A stretch of 64,000 bases of DNA from JAPLJM01 sp963708515 (GCA_963708515.1 CAVPSX010000018.1:1-64000), one strand, 5' to 3'; positions 24,953 through 34,829 are shown, counted from the stretch's first letter. Notes: generated from the letters alone by a model not told the origin. Numbers and translations: made by a program.

Positions 24953-25621
24953 ATGACATTGGAAGAGGCCGTCAGGGGGAGACGCAGCATCCGTAAATTC
25001 AGAAGAGACCCCATCCCGGAAGAGATCCTGCGGGAAATCCTCGATCAGGCGCGCTGGGCACCATCCTGGGGAAATACGCAACCCTGGGAGTTTGTTGTCC
25101 TCACGGGAGATGCGCTGGAGGAATACAGAACGACAAAGCACCGCAAGATGATGGTCGCCGGCGACGCTTTTTCTCCCGAGATTCCCATGCCGGAGGTGTG
25201 GCCGGAGTCTCTGAAGAAAAGATACATGGAAACCGGGAAAATCGTGCTGACGGCGATGGGCATCGCGCGTGAGGACAAGGAAGGACGCAACCGCCTCTAT
25301 GAAAATATGGCCCTGCTGTTCGATGCTCCCTGTCTGGTTGTGGCCTGCATTCATGGGGATAGCGCTTTGGAATACGCCATGCTGGACATCGGCCTCATCC
25401 TGCAGACCCTGTGCCTTTCAGCCTATGATAAGGGAATCGGCAGTTGCATTATGGCCGTCTCCATCGGCTATCCGGCTCTGCTGCGCAAAATAGCCGCCAT
25501 TGGAGACGACCGCCGCATCGTCATGGGCGTGGCGCTGGGTTATCCGGATCCCGATTATCCCCTGAACCGCTTCGAGCGCGTGAGGGCGGATATCGGCGAA
25601 TTTGTCAGATGGGTGAGTTGA
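24953..25621 (+). CDS. Nitroreductase-family FMN oxidoreductase
   Basis: A 222-residue enzyme with RGRRSIRKFRRDPIPEE at the N-terminus and APSWGNTQPWEFVVLTG, both FMN-binding regions of the family; GIGSCIMAVSIGYP and ALGYPDPDYPLNRF near the end. It reduces an unknown substrate with NAD(P)H. GGGAGG lies 7 nt before ATG 24953; the frame opens earlier without support. Confidence 0.85.
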   Translation: MTLEEAVRGRRSIRKFRRDPIPEEILREILDQARWAPSWGNTQPWEFVVLTGDALEEYRTTKHRKMMVAGDAFSPEIPMPEVWPESLKKRYMETGKIVLTAMGIAREDKEGRNRLYENMALLFDAPCLVVACIHGDSALEYAMLDIGLILQTLCLSAYDKGIGSCIMAVSIGYPALLRKIAAIGDDRRIVMGVALGYPDPDYPLNRFERVRADIGEFVRWVS

Positions 25622-25637
25622 GGAACGCTTATTCCGT

Positions 25638-25748
25638 TTCTAAATCAAAGATGATCTCGAGGCGGCAAGGAGGAGGCGACGAGGCGTATTTTACATACGT
25701 TGAGGAAGCCGACGACGCAGCCAACAAAGATAGCGCTTTGATTTAGAA
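25638..25748. repeat. 111-bp element with 13-bp perfect terminal inverted repeats
   Basis: TTCTAAATCAAAG (25638-25650) and CTTTGATTTAGAA (25736-25748) bracket a purine-rich interior with paired pieces such as GTATTTTACATAC. It fills the gap between two convergent genes. It resembles small intergenic repeats I associate with this group of bacteria; it could be a non-autonomous mobile unit or a bidirectional terminator. Confidence 0.6.
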
Positions 25749-25754
25749 CTGGAA

Positions 25755-27329
25755 TTATACCACAATCGGCCCGGCGTAACGGCCCCGGAAGGGTTCCGCC
25801 GGGCCGTCGCGATCCTGTTTCATCGCCTGCGGTAGATAATCCAGAATATCCCGGGCCGTGATCCCGTCTTCGCCTTTTTTCATTGCGGCTAGGTCCCCGG
25901 CAAATCCGTGAATAAAGACCCCCGTTTTGACGGCCTCTTCCAGCGGCAGGCCCAGACCGAACATGGCCGCAATCGCGCCGGTCAGCACATCGCCGGAACC
26001 GGCCGTCGCCATCCCGGAATTGCCGCTCAGGTTGATGAAGACCTGTTCATCGGGATATCCGATCAGGGAATGGGCGCCTTTGAGGACGATCAACGCCCCC
26101 AGATCTGAGGCCGTTTTTTGCAGGACGGAGATTTTCCGTTGGTCAACCTCGATTGCGGACTTTCCCGTCATTCTCGCCATTTCTCCAAGATGGGGCGTCA
26201 GAACGGTCGGCGCCTTTCTCTTGCTGACGACCTTCAAATCGGCGCTGATGGCGGTGATGCCGTCGCCATCGATCAACATGGGCGCCCTGATCGTTTTCAC
26301 AAGTTCCCGCACCAGCCGCTGCGTTTCCGGATCGAGGGACAGGCCGGGGCCGATCACGACCATATCCATTTTTTCTGCAAGGTCGATCAGGCTTTTTCTG
26401 TTTTCGAGGGCAATGCTCCCTGATTCGGTTTCTATCTGGGGGATAAAGACGATTTCGCTTCCCTTCCGGGCGATGAAAGATACCATGGACCGGGGGGCTG
26501 CCAGGCGTACATAACCGCCGCCGGCCTTTAGAAAGGACATGGCTGAAAAATAGGGAGCACCGTAATAACTGGCGGCGCCGGCGATAAAGAGCGCCTCGCC
26601 CATCGACCCCTTGTGACCGCTTCTTGCCCTGGGCGGAGGGGCCGCCGGCCGGTTCACCTGAATTTTAATATCGGCGCGGTCGTACAGAGAAGGCGGGAAA
26701 GAGATATGGCAGACATAGAGCTTTCCGCAGTGTTCATGTCCCGGATAAAGCATGGCGCCGATTTTTGGCAGACCGAATGCCACCGTGCAGTCGGCCTGCA
26801 CGGCTGCGCCCATGATCTGGCCCGTATCGCCGTTGATTCCGGAAGGGATGTCCAGGCTGAGCACCTTCTTTCCGCTTGCATTGATCAGGGCGATGACATC
26901 CCGGTAAAAGCCGCTGATTTGCCTGTCCAGGCCGGTGCCGAAGATGGCGTCCACAATGCCGTGGCAGTGCAGGACATTCATTCGTAATTTTTTTACAGAT
27001 TCGACCGATCGAACCTCCACTGGCAGTTTCGCGAGGATCTCCATGTTCATCCTGGCCGCGCCCCTGAATTTCCCCGGATCTCCCAGGAGATAAACCTTCA
27101 CGTTGCCGCCATCTGCATGGATTTTCCGCGCCACCACGAAACCGTCACCGCCGTTGTTGCCGGCGCCGCAGAAGATGACGATTTTCCGGTCCCGGATACC
27201 GATCTCCTGTGCAAGCACTGAAGTCGCAGCCTGCCCGGCGTTTTCCATCAGAATCGCTTCCGGGATGCCGAGCTGCTTGACGGCATAGCGATCCATCGCC
27301 CTCATTTCATCCACGCTGCTGATTTTCAT
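25755..27329 (-). CDS. nnr: Bifunctional NAD(P)HX epimerase/dehydratase
   Basis: A 524-residue metabolite-repair enzyme. The N-terminal YjeF-type epimerase domain (residues 1-215) has FCGAGNNGGDGFVVAR; the C-terminal ribokinase-like domain (235-510) has LTPHLGEMARMTGKS and NSGMATAGSGDVLTG and dehydrates hydrated NAD(P)H using ADP or ATP. Fusion of the two is usual in bacteria. AAGGAGG lies 7 nt before the ATG. Confidence 0.93.
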   Translation of the reverse strand: MKISSVDEMRAMDRYAVKQLGIPEAILMENAGQAATSVLAQEIGIRDRKIVIFCGAGNNGGDGFVVARKIHADGGNVKVYLLGDPGKFRGAARMNMEILAKLPVEVRSVESVKKLRMNVLHCHGIVDAIFGTGLDRQISGFYRDVIALINASGKKVLSLDIPSGINGDTGQIMGAAVQADCTVAFGLPKIGAMLYPGHEHCGKLYVCHISFPPSLYDRADIKIQVNRPAAPPPRARSGHKGSMGEALFIAGAASYYGAPYFSAMSFLKAGGGYVRLAAPRSMVSFIARKGSEIVFIPQIETESGSIALENRKSLIDLAEKMDMVVIGPGLSLDPETQRLVRELVKTIRAPMLIDGDGITAISADLKVVSKRKAPTVLTPHLGEMARMTGKSAIEVDQRKISVLQKTASDLGALIVLKGAHSLIGYPDEQVFINLSGNSGMATAGSGDVLTGAIAAMFGLGLPLEEAVKTGVFIHGFAGDLAAMKKGEDGITARDILDYLPQAMKQDRDGPAEPFRGRYAGPIVV

Positions 27330-27378
27330 TGCGCACCTCCTTAACCTGTCTGATTGCTCACACTGAGAGAACGAGTCC

Positions 27379-27540
27379 TTTGAAAAATGGCTTCGTCGCG
27401 GCTCAAAATCTTTTTCGCTTTAACTATGATAAGGCTCAAATATATTTCAGATCAATGAATTGGTATATTTCTGGAAAGTCGAAAAATCTTTTATTCGCCG
27501 TTTACGAACCATTTTTCTGCGGTTATGTAAAAGCTCTCGC
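27379..27540 (+). repeat. Dispersed intergenic repeat, copy R1
   Basis: About 160 bp with GAAAAATGG near the left end and the complementary CCATTTTTC near the right end, and a core containing TTTCTGGAAAGTCGAAAAATC. Related copies lie at 48185-48350 (inverted), 48793-48860 (right half only) and 52367-52450 (middle deleted). All are in gaps between genes. Confidence 0.75.
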
Positions 27541-27596
27541 GACCTGGATAACACAGTCCCGGCACTGCCAAGGTACATCGCCGGGAAACAGGTCAT

Positions 27597-29300
27597 TTAT
27601 ACAACGGCATCCGTCAATACCCTCATACCGCCGGGAATGTCGCCTCCCAGATGGAAGCGGATCACGGGCCGTCCGGCGTTGCGGAGCGCCTGCCGGTCGC
27701 CCAGGGCCTGCGCCGCCTTGAGCACACCGAAGGACAGGGAAGAGCCGTGTTGACCAATTTCACCGGGAATGGGAACGTCACGGGGATCATCGGCGGTCAA
27801 TTGGATAAACATCCCCCGGCCCCCGTCTCCTTTGTGAAGCTGGCCCGTCGAATGCAGAAAGCGCGGTCCATAACCTATGGTCGTCGCCAGATGGCATCGA
27901 TCGCGCAGGGCGATTCGCAAACGCAGTAGGGCCGCGTCCGTTGCGGCGGTCGGCTGCAGATAGGCCTGAAGCGCGATATATCCATCCGGCAGCGCCGATT
28001 CCAGAAAAATATTCAGGGCGTCGCCGGGGCTGTGCGCAACAACATCGCCATAGACAGCGATCCCTTTGCGGCGCAGAACTGGAATCTCCACCGGCAGGAA
28101 ACCTGTTTCCCGATACTGCACGATCATTTTGCGGGCCAGAATCTTGGCCGCCTCCACATCGGGCTGGTCGAAGGGATTGATTCCGAGAATGTGGCCGGCA
28201 ACCGCCGTCGCCATTTCCCAGATAAAAATCTGACTGCCCAGATCATAGACATCCTGAAGCGTGATTTTTATAATAGGTTGCCCTGCCTTTTCAAGATACT
28301 CAATGACGTCTTGCTGCACCTCGTCGCCTGCCAGCTGCATGCAGACAATAAATTGGTCATCACCGTAAACAATGGAAGGTGCCGGGGACTCACCGACGAC
28401 CGGCAGGATCCCCTTTCCCTCCTTGCCCGTGCTCTCGGCAATGAGTTGCTCGAGCCAATCCCCGAAGCTCACAATCCTCGGTGAAAAAACAAAGGTGGGC
28501 TTGTCGCGGCCGGCCCGGGCAAATTCTCCCATCACGGCCCCCAGATAGAGTCCCGTGAGCGAATCTGCGCCGAAATCACAAAGAGACCTTTCCTGATCCG
28601 CCGCTTTCGCCGCCCGATCCAGCAGCTTCTTTACATCCACTCCCATCAGCGCCGCCGGAACCAGTCCGAAAAAGGACAGGGCCGAATAGCGCCCGCCGAT
28701 TTCCGGGTCGTTCAGGAAGGTATCCCGGAACTGATGAACCGCCGCCAGCTCTACGAGGGCGCTGCCGGGATCAGTAATGGCGATAAAGTGCCGTCCCGCT
28801 TCCGCAGCGCCATACTTTTCCACAACCCGATTAAAAAAATATTGCATAAAAGAGAAGGTTTCAACCGTGCCGCCGGATTTGGTGGAGACGATAAAAAGCG
28901 TTTTTGCGAGATCATGTTGTTCAGAAAATGCCAGCACTGCGCCGGGATCGGTGCTGTCCAAAACGGCCAGATCCAGATAGCCCTCCAATACGCCGAATGT
29001 TTTCCGGATGACTTCAGGCGCCAGGCTGGAACCGCCCATGCCGAGCAACAGCGCCTGGGTATAGCCGACCTTCCGCACGGCCTCCACGAAGCTGATGATT
29101 TGCGCAAGCCGGCCGGCCATCGCCCGGGGACTGTGCAGCCAGCCGAGGCGGTCTGTGATCTCCTCAGGAACGGATTTCCAGAGGGTGTAATCCTTCTGCC
29201 GGATGCGCTCCGGAACCCGGTCTTTCAGCATGCGTGCACAAGATGCATCGATGACAGACTGATAGCGGCCGAGATTGAGTTGCACCAATGAAGGGTTCAT
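27597..29300 (-). CDS. pgi: Glucose-6-phosphate isomerase
   Basis: A 567-residue sugar isomerase interconverting glucose-6-P and fructose-6-P. LLLGMGGSSLAPEV and VSTKSGGTVET are the sugar-phosphate binding motifs of the SIS fold. The sequence resembles the isomerase half of the transaldolase-isomerase fusions more than the E. coli enzyme (from memory). Its ATG overlaps the transketolase stop by 4 bp (ATGA), so the two are translationally coupled in a pentose phosphate module. Confidence 0.9.
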   Translation of the reverse strand: MNPSLVQLNLGRYQSVIDASCARMLKDRVPERIRQKDYTLWKSVPEEITDRLGWLHSPRAMAGRLAQIISFVEAVRKVGYTQALLLGMGGSSLAPEVIRKTFGVLEGYLDLAVLDSTDPGAVLAFSEQHDLAKTLFIVSTKSGGTVETFSFMQYFFNRVVEKYGAAEAGRHFIAITDPGSALVELAAVHQFRDTFLNDPEIGGRYSALSFFGLVPAALMGVDVKKLLDRAAKAADQERSLCDFGADSLTGLYLGAVMGEFARAGRDKPTFVFSPRIVSFGDWLEQLIAESTGKEGKGILPVVGESPAPSIVYGDDQFIVCMQLAGDEVQQDVIEYLEKAGQPIIKITLQDVYDLGSQIFIWEMATAVAGHILGINPFDQPDVEAAKILARKMIVQYRETGFLPVEIPVLRRKGIAVYGDVVAHSPGDALNIFLESALPDGYIALQAYLQPTAATDAALLRLRIALRDRCHLATTIGYGPRFLHSTGQLHKGDGGRGMFIQLTADDPRDVPIPGEIGQHGSSLSFGVLKAAQALGDRQALRNAGRPVIRFHLGGDIPGGMRVLTDAVV

Positions 29301-31351
29301 TTGATCCGTGCCTTTGCCGCCTCGACGACCTTTTCCACAGTGATGCCGAATTTTTCATAAAGGACATTCGCGGGCGCGCTCGCCCCGAAGCCGTCCATTC
29401 CCACCATGGCGCCGTCCAGACCTACGTAATGCTCCCAGCCCAGCCGGATGCCCGCTTCCACGGCGACCCGGTTGCGCACGTCCTGCGGAAAAACTCTTTC
29501 CCGGTAGGCAGCCGGCTGCCTGTCGAACAGTTCCCAGCTCGGGAGCGAAACAACGCGGACCCGGATCCCTTCCGTTGCGAGCTTTTGACCGGCTTCGAGG
29601 ACAATGGCTACCTCCGAGCCTGTCCCAATCAGGATCACCTGGGGACCGATTTTTGATGAATCCCAGAGGACGTAACCACCCTGATGTAGATTGCCGGACG
29701 CTGCGAGTTCCGACTGAATCAAGATGGGAAGGGTCTGGCGCGAAAAAATAAGCGCCGTCGGGCCCTGGCTGTTCAGAAGCGCAGCACGCCAGGCCTCAAC
29801 CGTTTCACAGGCATCGGCAGGCCGGATCACCGTCAGACCAGGAATGGCGCGCAGGCTCATTAACTGCTCGACGGGCTGATGCGTCGGGCCGTCTTCCCCA
29901 ACGCCGATGCTGTCATGTGAAAAAATATAGATCACGCGCAGTCCCATGAGTGCCGCAAGGCGAATAGACGGCCGCATATAGTCGCAGAAGGTCAGAAACG
30001 TGCCGGTATAGGGGATTACGCCGCCATGCAGGGCCATCCCCAAGGCCGCTGCCGCCATGGCATGTTCGCGAACGCCGAAGTGGATGTTCCGTCCGCCGCG
30101 CCCCCACTGGCCGCCGACCGCCCCGTGGATCGTTGCGGGCATGGAACCCGGCTTCTGAAAGTCGCCGAAACCCTTGAGCCAGCTCAGCACCGACGGATTG
30201 AGATCCGCGGAGCCCCCCATGAGCTCCGGCAGGACCGCTGCCAGTTTCTGCATAATCCCTTCCGAGGCCTTGCGTGTTGCCATATCCCCGGCCTCATGCG
30301 AATAATCCGGAAGTGCCGATTCCCAGCGCGCCGGCAGATCGCCCGCCATGATCCGCAGAAATTCCGCCGCCAGGTCCGGATGGGCCTGTTCATATCGCGC
30401 AAAAACCTGCTTCCATACCTCCTGCGCATTCTGCCCGCTGGAAAGAGTCTTGCGGAAATAATCCAGAACATCACCGGGAACGATGAAGCCCGGCTCCAAC
30501 GGCCAGCCCAGCGCCGCTTTGGCCCCCTGAAGCTCCGTCATGCCCAGGGGCGATCCGTGGGCTTCACAGGTGTTCTGTTTGCCCGGTGCGCCGCAGCCGA
30601 TAGTCGTGCGCACACAAATCAGGGAAGGACGATCCGTTCGGGCCTTCGCCTGCGTCAGGGCGCTGTCGATGGCATTTACATCAAGACCATCCGCGATCGT
30701 CTGCACGTGCCATCCTATAGCGTCAAAGCGTTTTTCCATATCTTCTGTAAAGGAGAGGGACGTGGAACCGGCCAGGCACACGCGGTTGTCGTCATAAAGC
30801 ACGATGAGTTTCCCCAGACCGAGATGACCGGCCAGTGAGCAGGCTTCAGCTGTGACGCCCTCCATGATATCTCCGTCGCTGGCCAGCACATAGGTAAAAT
30901 GCTCAACGATATGGCCTTCCCCTCGGTTATACGTGGCCGCCAAGTGAGCCTCGGCGATGGCCATGCCGACAGCGCTGCCGATCCCCTGTCCCAGCGGACC
31001 TGTCGTCATCTCCACGCCTGGGGTATGGTTATATTCCGGATGGCCCGGGGTTTTGCTTCCCCATTGCCGGAAGGACTCCAGATCAGACAGTTCGAGATCG
31101 TAACCGGCTAAATACAGCAGGGCGTAAAGCAGCATGGAGGCGTGTCCTGAGGAAAGGATAAAGCGGTCCCGGTCCGGCCAGCGCGGATCAAAAGGGTTGT
31201 GCTTCAAGTGGCGCGTCCAGAGGGTATAGGCAACGGCAGCCGCTCCCATGGGCATCCCCGGATGGCCCGATCTGGCCTTCTCGATGGCATCTGCGGCAAG
31301 AAAGCGGATCGTGTTGATGCATTTGTACTCAAGGGCTTTCTGATCGGACAT
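29297..31351 (-). CDS. tkt: Transketolase
   Basis: A 684-residue thiamine diphosphate enzyme of the non-oxidative pentose phosphate pathway, full length. ThDP/Mg2+ binding is seen in ASDGDIMEGVTAEA; GPLGQGIGSAVGMAIAE and SVGEDGPTHQPVEQ are also typical. AAGGAG lies 9 nt before the ATG. It is first in an operon with pgi. Confidence 0.93.
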   Translation of the reverse strand: MSDQKALEYKCINTIRFLAADAIEKARSGHPGMPMGAAAVAYTLWTRHLKHNPFDPRWPDRDRFILSSGHASMLLYALLYLAGYDLELSDLESFRQWGSKTPGHPEYNHTPGVEMTTGPLGQGIGSAVGMAIAEAHLAATYNRGEGHIVEHFTYVLASDGDIMEGVTAEACSLAGHLGLGKLIVLYDDNRVCLAGSTSLSFTEDMEKRFDAIGWHVQTIADGLDVNAIDSALTQAKARTDRPSLICVRTTIGCGAPGKQNTCEAHGSPLGMTELQGAKAALGWPLEPGFIVPGDVLDYFRKTLSSGQNAQEVWKQVFARYEQAHPDLAAEFLRIMAGDLPARWESALPDYSHEAGDMATRKASEGIMQKLAAVLPELMGGSADLNPSVLSWLKGFGDFQKPGSMPATIHGAVGGQWGRGGRNIHFGVREHAMAAAALGMALHGGVIPYTGTFLTFCDYMRPSIRLAALMGLRVIYIFSHDSIGVGEDGPTHQPVEQLMSLRAIPGLTVIRPADACETVEAWRAALLNSQGPTALIFSRQTLPILIQSELAASGNLHQGGYVLWDSSKIGPQVILIGTGSEVAIVLEAGQKLATEGIRVRVVSLPSWELFDRQPAAYRERVFPQDVRNRVAVEAGIRLGWEHYVGLDGAMVGMDGFGASAPANVLYEKFGITVEKVVEAAKARIK

Positions 31352-31488
31352 TTTTCACGCTCCTTATGGTCATGTTGATCCGGGAGATGGACCTGGCGTT
31401 TTCTTTATATCAACGCGCTTTTTATGACAAGAAAATTGACGACTTCGTAAAAAACCGCAAAACCATCCGGAAAAAACAATCCGGAATC

Positions 31489-31517
31489 TTGATTAAATGT
31501 CCTGAATGATGTAATCT
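31489..31517 (+). promoter_or_regulatory. Possible rubrerythrin promoter
   Basis: TTGATT (31489-31494) and TAATCT (31512-31517) are spaced by 17 bp and lie 86 bp before the rubrerythrin ATG. A peroxide-responsive operator was not recognised. Confidence 0.4.
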
Positions 31518-31602
31518 GTGGCAGATACTGTGGCATGGGTCCTTGTCAATCGGATTTCAATGCTTATACTTCAGTAAATTAAATCAAAATGGAGGATGCA
31601 AC

Positions 31603-32181
31603 ATGGCTAAATCAATCAGAGGATCACAGACAGAGAAAAATTTGCTGGCTGCCTTTGCCGGCGAATCCCAGGCAAGAAACCGCTATACCTATGCCGCAAG
31701 CGCCGCCAGAAAAGAGGGGTTTGAGCAGATTGCCAACATTTTTGCGGAAACGGCAGAAAACGAAAAGGAACACGCCAAGGTCTTTTTCAAGCATCTCGAA
31801 GGCGGCGAGGTCGAGATCACAGCCGGTTATCCTGCCGGTGTGATCGGGAATACGAAGAGCAACCTGGAGGCCGCCGCCGCCGGTGAAAAGATGGAATGGA
31901 CGACGCTATACAAGAACTTTGCCGGCATCGCCAAAAAGGAAGGCTATCCCGAAGTGGCCCGGTCTTTCGAACAGATCGCCAAGGTAGAGCAATTTCACGA
32001 AAGCCGCTACCGGAAACTCATCCAGAATGTGGCCAAAGGAGAGGTCTTCAAGAAAAAGGCAAAAGTCAAATGGCACTGCATCAACTGCGGATATGTGATC
32101 GAGGGCGCGGCGCCCCCGAAGGCGTGCCCCGCATGCCTGCATCCCCAGTCCTATTATCAAGTCCTCGCAGAAAATTTCTAA
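31603..32181 (+). CDS. rbr: Rubrerythrin
   Basis: A 192-residue peroxide-scavenging protein of anaerobes, cytoplasmic. The ferritin-like diiron domain (1-140) has AFAGESQARNRY, ENEKEHAKVF and KVEQFHESRY; the rubredoxin-like C-terminus has C-x2-C and C-x2-C pairs (CINC and CPAC) to bind one iron. ATG 31603 follows GGAGG; the frame opens upstream without support. It ends just before a 20-bp hairpin. Confidence 0.95.
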   Translation: MAKSIRGSQTEKNLLAAFAGESQARNRYTYAASAARKEGFEQIANIFAETAENEKEHAKVFFKHLEGGEVEITAGYPAGVIGNTKSNLEAAAAGEKMEWTTLYKNFAGIAKKEGYPEVARSFEQIAKVEQFHESRYRKLIQNVAKGEVFKKKAKVKWHCINCGYVIEGAAPPKACPACLHPQSYYQVLAENF

Positions 32182-32200
32182 ACCTTGTCGAACATCTTTC

Positions 32201-32246
32201 GCTTTCCCCCTTTCCCCTCCCCCGGCGGAGGGGAAAGGGGGAAAGC
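32201..32246. terminator. Perfect 20-bp stem-loop after rubrerythrin
   Basis: Arms 32201-32220 and 32227-32246 are perfectly complementary (a C/T-rich and an A/G-rich strand) with a 6-nt loop CCCGGC. There is no T-run. It lies between convergent genes and probably protects or ends both mRNAs. Confidence 0.6.
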
Positions 32247-32278
32247 ATATAACTCCATGAATCGTTATCAGGCGCTGA

Positions 32279-34450
32279 TCAGCGTTTGTCCTCGGCCTGT
32301 CTCATCTTGATTGCCGCCAAAGCCTTGCCGGCAGCATTTATGACTTTTTCAGGATAAGACCGCACGCTGAAGAAACCTCCCGAACGGATGACTTTCGACA
32401 GGACCGGGATGGCCTCCGGCGTTCCGATATGGCCTAACGCAGCGCAGATTTTTTCCTCCAGATCCGCACGGGAAGGCGATTCCCTCAAGGGCCTGTCCGA
32501 GAGCTCCTTCCCGAGCGGCTCGACTGCTCCGGCAAAGTGAAGGACGCCCAGCATCTCAATGACGCTGATTTTGAAGGAGACATCAATCCGGGGCAGAACA
32601 GACAGCAGCAAAGGCCCCCGCTCATTCCCCCCGATCCGCTGAACACTCTTGAGGGCTTCCTGCCGGACCTGGTTGTTATTGTGGAGCAGAAGAGGCTCCA
32701 GCGTGTTCACGTTGGCTTCACTGCCGACCCGTCCCAGCAGGTATGCCAGATTGCGCAGGTAATACCAAGGCTCATCCTCTTTTATCCTGACCCGGATCGC
32801 TGGAACGGCCGTCTTTCCGATATCGGTGATCAGTTGTAAAATCCGGACGCGTTCATTGCTGTCGTTATTTTCACGCAGCATGTTCAGCAGGCGGTTGAGC
32901 GGCGTTTCGCCAAGTCTCGCCAGCGCACGGCCGGCTTCAAGTCGTTTTTGCTTTGCATCTGTCTTGAACTCTTCGAAAAGGATGTTCAGCAGATTTCCCG
33001 ATGTCAGCTCGCTGATGATCTCCGAGGCAATCGCATGGACCGTATCGTTCTTTTCCAGAACCCCCGAATAAATGCGATTAAAAACATCCAGAACCGGCAG
33101 GGCATCGTCAAAACGTCCCTGCTGGATGTCATCCTGGGCCAGATCCTTCAGGCGGTGGCAGATTATTTTAAACGATCGGGAATCCGCCTCTTCCCGACGG
33201 ACCCACTCAACGAGCCTTTTAGAAAGGCTCCGGACCAGGTCCGGTTGCCGCTTCCCGGGAAAACCATCGATGATCTCCACCAGGGAAGCAGCCGCCTGAA
33301 CCCGGATTTCCGGGTTCTCACTGAAGAGAGCGTTGACAACCTTGTCGACCAGCGCATCCGTCTGTTCCTGATCATTGCGTCCAGCAAGCTGTCGGATCAC
33401 ATCGGGCAAAGACGCTATCATCAGCGGATCCGGAAGGGCGTCCTCTTCCGTATTCAAAATTTGCTGAACCTGTTTGTCAAGCAGACGCGCCTGTATTTCC
33501 TTCTGCCCACCCTGCTCTTCCAGAACGGATTCCGCCTGGTTGCCGCGTGCCGGCCCATCATCTCCCGGAGGATGCGTTTGCCGGGTCACCGCTTCATACT
33601 TCAAATCATCAATCTGGCTGACGATATACTGATAGAGGTTCCCGCCGAAAAGGTCATGGATTTTCTGCGTGAGTATCTGCCTGATCAGATCGGGGTCGAG
33701 ATCCGCAATGGACTTTCCGATGAACTGGGAGATACCGTCCTGGTCAGCCTCGTCGGCGACTTTGTCCAGGATGCCGAGCATCCGCACCATATTCTCAGAC
33801 AGCAGACCGTCCTTCACCGACCCGCGATGTTGCAGGATCTGCGTCAAGCCGGACTGAAAAATACCCATGACCCAATTCGCATCTTTGGCCATATCGCGGA
33901 CCTTTTCAGGATCGATGCCCATAACCGGATTGGCTGCGGCAAGATACTGGATAATCTGATCATCCTTGATGTCAAGACTGTCCATAATCTGATGGAAGTG
34001 ATCACTGGCGACATAAACCTTCTGGTTCAGAATGATATGCTCCAGCCGTCCTTGGGCCGCCAGAGCCTGGAGACCCCCTTTGTCTCTGATGGTCTCCGGC
34101 TTCTTGCTCATCAGATCCACAAAAGTGGCCAGTTCTTCCTTTTTCATCCCCTTTTCAAAACTGATGCTTCGGACACCGAAATTGAGCATCAGATCGAGAA
34201 AGGCACTGACTGCAAGTCTTTCCTGGTCTTTCTGCGGCAACGCATCTCCGCCGATCAGCAGGCTTCTTTCCGATTCGGCAAAGATCAGGGAATCTTCGTT
34301 TGCAAATATCCCAAGAAAGGCCTCATACAGCTTGTCAACGGTCTGTACAATCATGGCGCTGGTAGCGGGATAAAGACGCAGGTTTCTAATGGCCGTATTC
34401 ATCGTGACCAGCGTCTCCACAGCTTTTTTCTGTATCTCCACATTCGTCAT
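32279..34450 (-). CDS. Large HEAT-repeat protein of unknown function
   Basis: A 723-residue, mostly helical protein. The N-terminal third (KAVETLVTMNTAIRNLRLYP onwards) resembles a conserved domain found in delta-proteobacterial HEAT proteins; the last ~250 residues contain HEAT-like repeats (for example NVNTLEPLLLHNNNQVRQEA and LGHIGTPEAIPVLSKVI). No catalytic motif is seen, so a scaffold role is likely. GGAG lies 8 nt before the ATG. It is transcribed alone, convergent with rubrerythrin. Confidence 0.75.
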   Translation of the reverse strand: MTNVEIQKKAVETLVTMNTAIRNLRLYPATSAMIVQTVDKLYEAFLGIFANEDSLIFAESERSLLIGGDALPQKDQERLAVSAFLDLMLNFGVRSISFEKGMKKEELATFVDLMSKKPETIRDKGGLQALAAQGRLEHIILNQKVYVASDHFHQIMDSLDIKDDQIIQYLAAANPVMGIDPEKVRDMAKDANWVMGIFQSGLTQILQHRGSVKDGLLSENMVRMLGILDKVADEADQDGISQFIGKSIADLDPDLIRQILTQKIHDLFGGNLYQYIVSQIDDLKYEAVTRQTHPPGDDGPARGNQAESVLEEQGGQKEIQARLLDKQVQQILNTEEDALPDPLMIASLPDVIRQLAGRNDQEQTDALVDKVVNALFSENPEIRVQAAASLVEIIDGFPGKRQPDLVRSLSKRLVEWVRREEADSRSFKIICHRLKDLAQDDIQQGRFDDALPVLDVFNRIYSGVLEKNDTVHAIASEIISELTSGNLLNILFEEFKTDAKQKRLEAGRALARLGETPLNRLLNMLRENNDSNERVRILQLITDIGKTAVPAIRVRIKEDEPWYYLRNLAYLLGRVGSEANVNTLEPLLLHNNNQVRQEALKSVQRIGGNERGPLLLSVLPRIDVSFKISVIEMLGVLHFAGAVEPLGKELSDRPLRESPSRADLEEKICAALGHIGTPEAIPVLSKVIRSGGFFSVRSYPEKVINAAGKALAAIKMRQAEDKR

Positions 34451-34660
34451 GGCAGACTCCGTTCAAAGATTTTGACATCAGGTCTGAAGCATCCTTCAGC
34501 CCAATCCGGTTTGACCACAATCCAATTTTATGCTCATAGTATAATGAAATAGAGATGTTGAGTCAAGGGCAATAAGATGATGTGCAATAAGATGATGATG
34601 TGCGATGGAATCAGGCAAACTGATCAAAGAGCAGTAGACACCGAAACAGGCAGCTTAAAC

Positions 34661-34683
34661 ATCGTCCTTGAAAAAAGGACGAT
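34661..34683. promoter_or_regulatory. Hairpin downstream of tRNA-Sec
   Basis: ATCGTCCTT and AAGGACGAT (9 bp, perfect) around GAAAA. No T-run follows on either strand. It lies 35 bp past the 3' end of tRNA-Sec and may act in 3' processing; the run TTTTTT right after the tRNA CCA is the better termination signal. Confidence 0.3.
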
Positions 34684-34717
34684 CTGGAAGATCTTGAATG
34701 TTACACATAATAAAAAA

Positions 34718-34815
34718 TGGCGGAAGTGCATGGGAATCGAACCCACCTGAGACGGTTTTAGCGCCCCACACCGGATTTGAAGTCCGGGAGGCCCACCAGT
34801 GACCTTGGCACTTCC
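34718..34815 (-). tRNA. selC: tRNA-Sec (UCA anticodon)
   Basis: A 98-nt tRNA including an encoded CCA. The acceptor stem GGAAGTGC pairs with GCACTTCC over 8 bp, followed by discriminator G; the anticodon loop carries TCA; a long variable arm and a GGTTCGATTCC T-arm follow. Length, 8-bp acceptor and UGA-reading anticodon identify selenocysteine tRNA. It lies 14 bp behind moeA on the same strand and is probably processed from that transcript. Confidence 0.95.
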
Positions 34816-34829
34816 GCGCGTTTTGCGGG

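Noticed and set aside
34565..34605. Short tandem repeat with GCAATAAGATGATG units
   Set aside because: Only two imperfect copies; not a CRISPR or a meaningful satellite.
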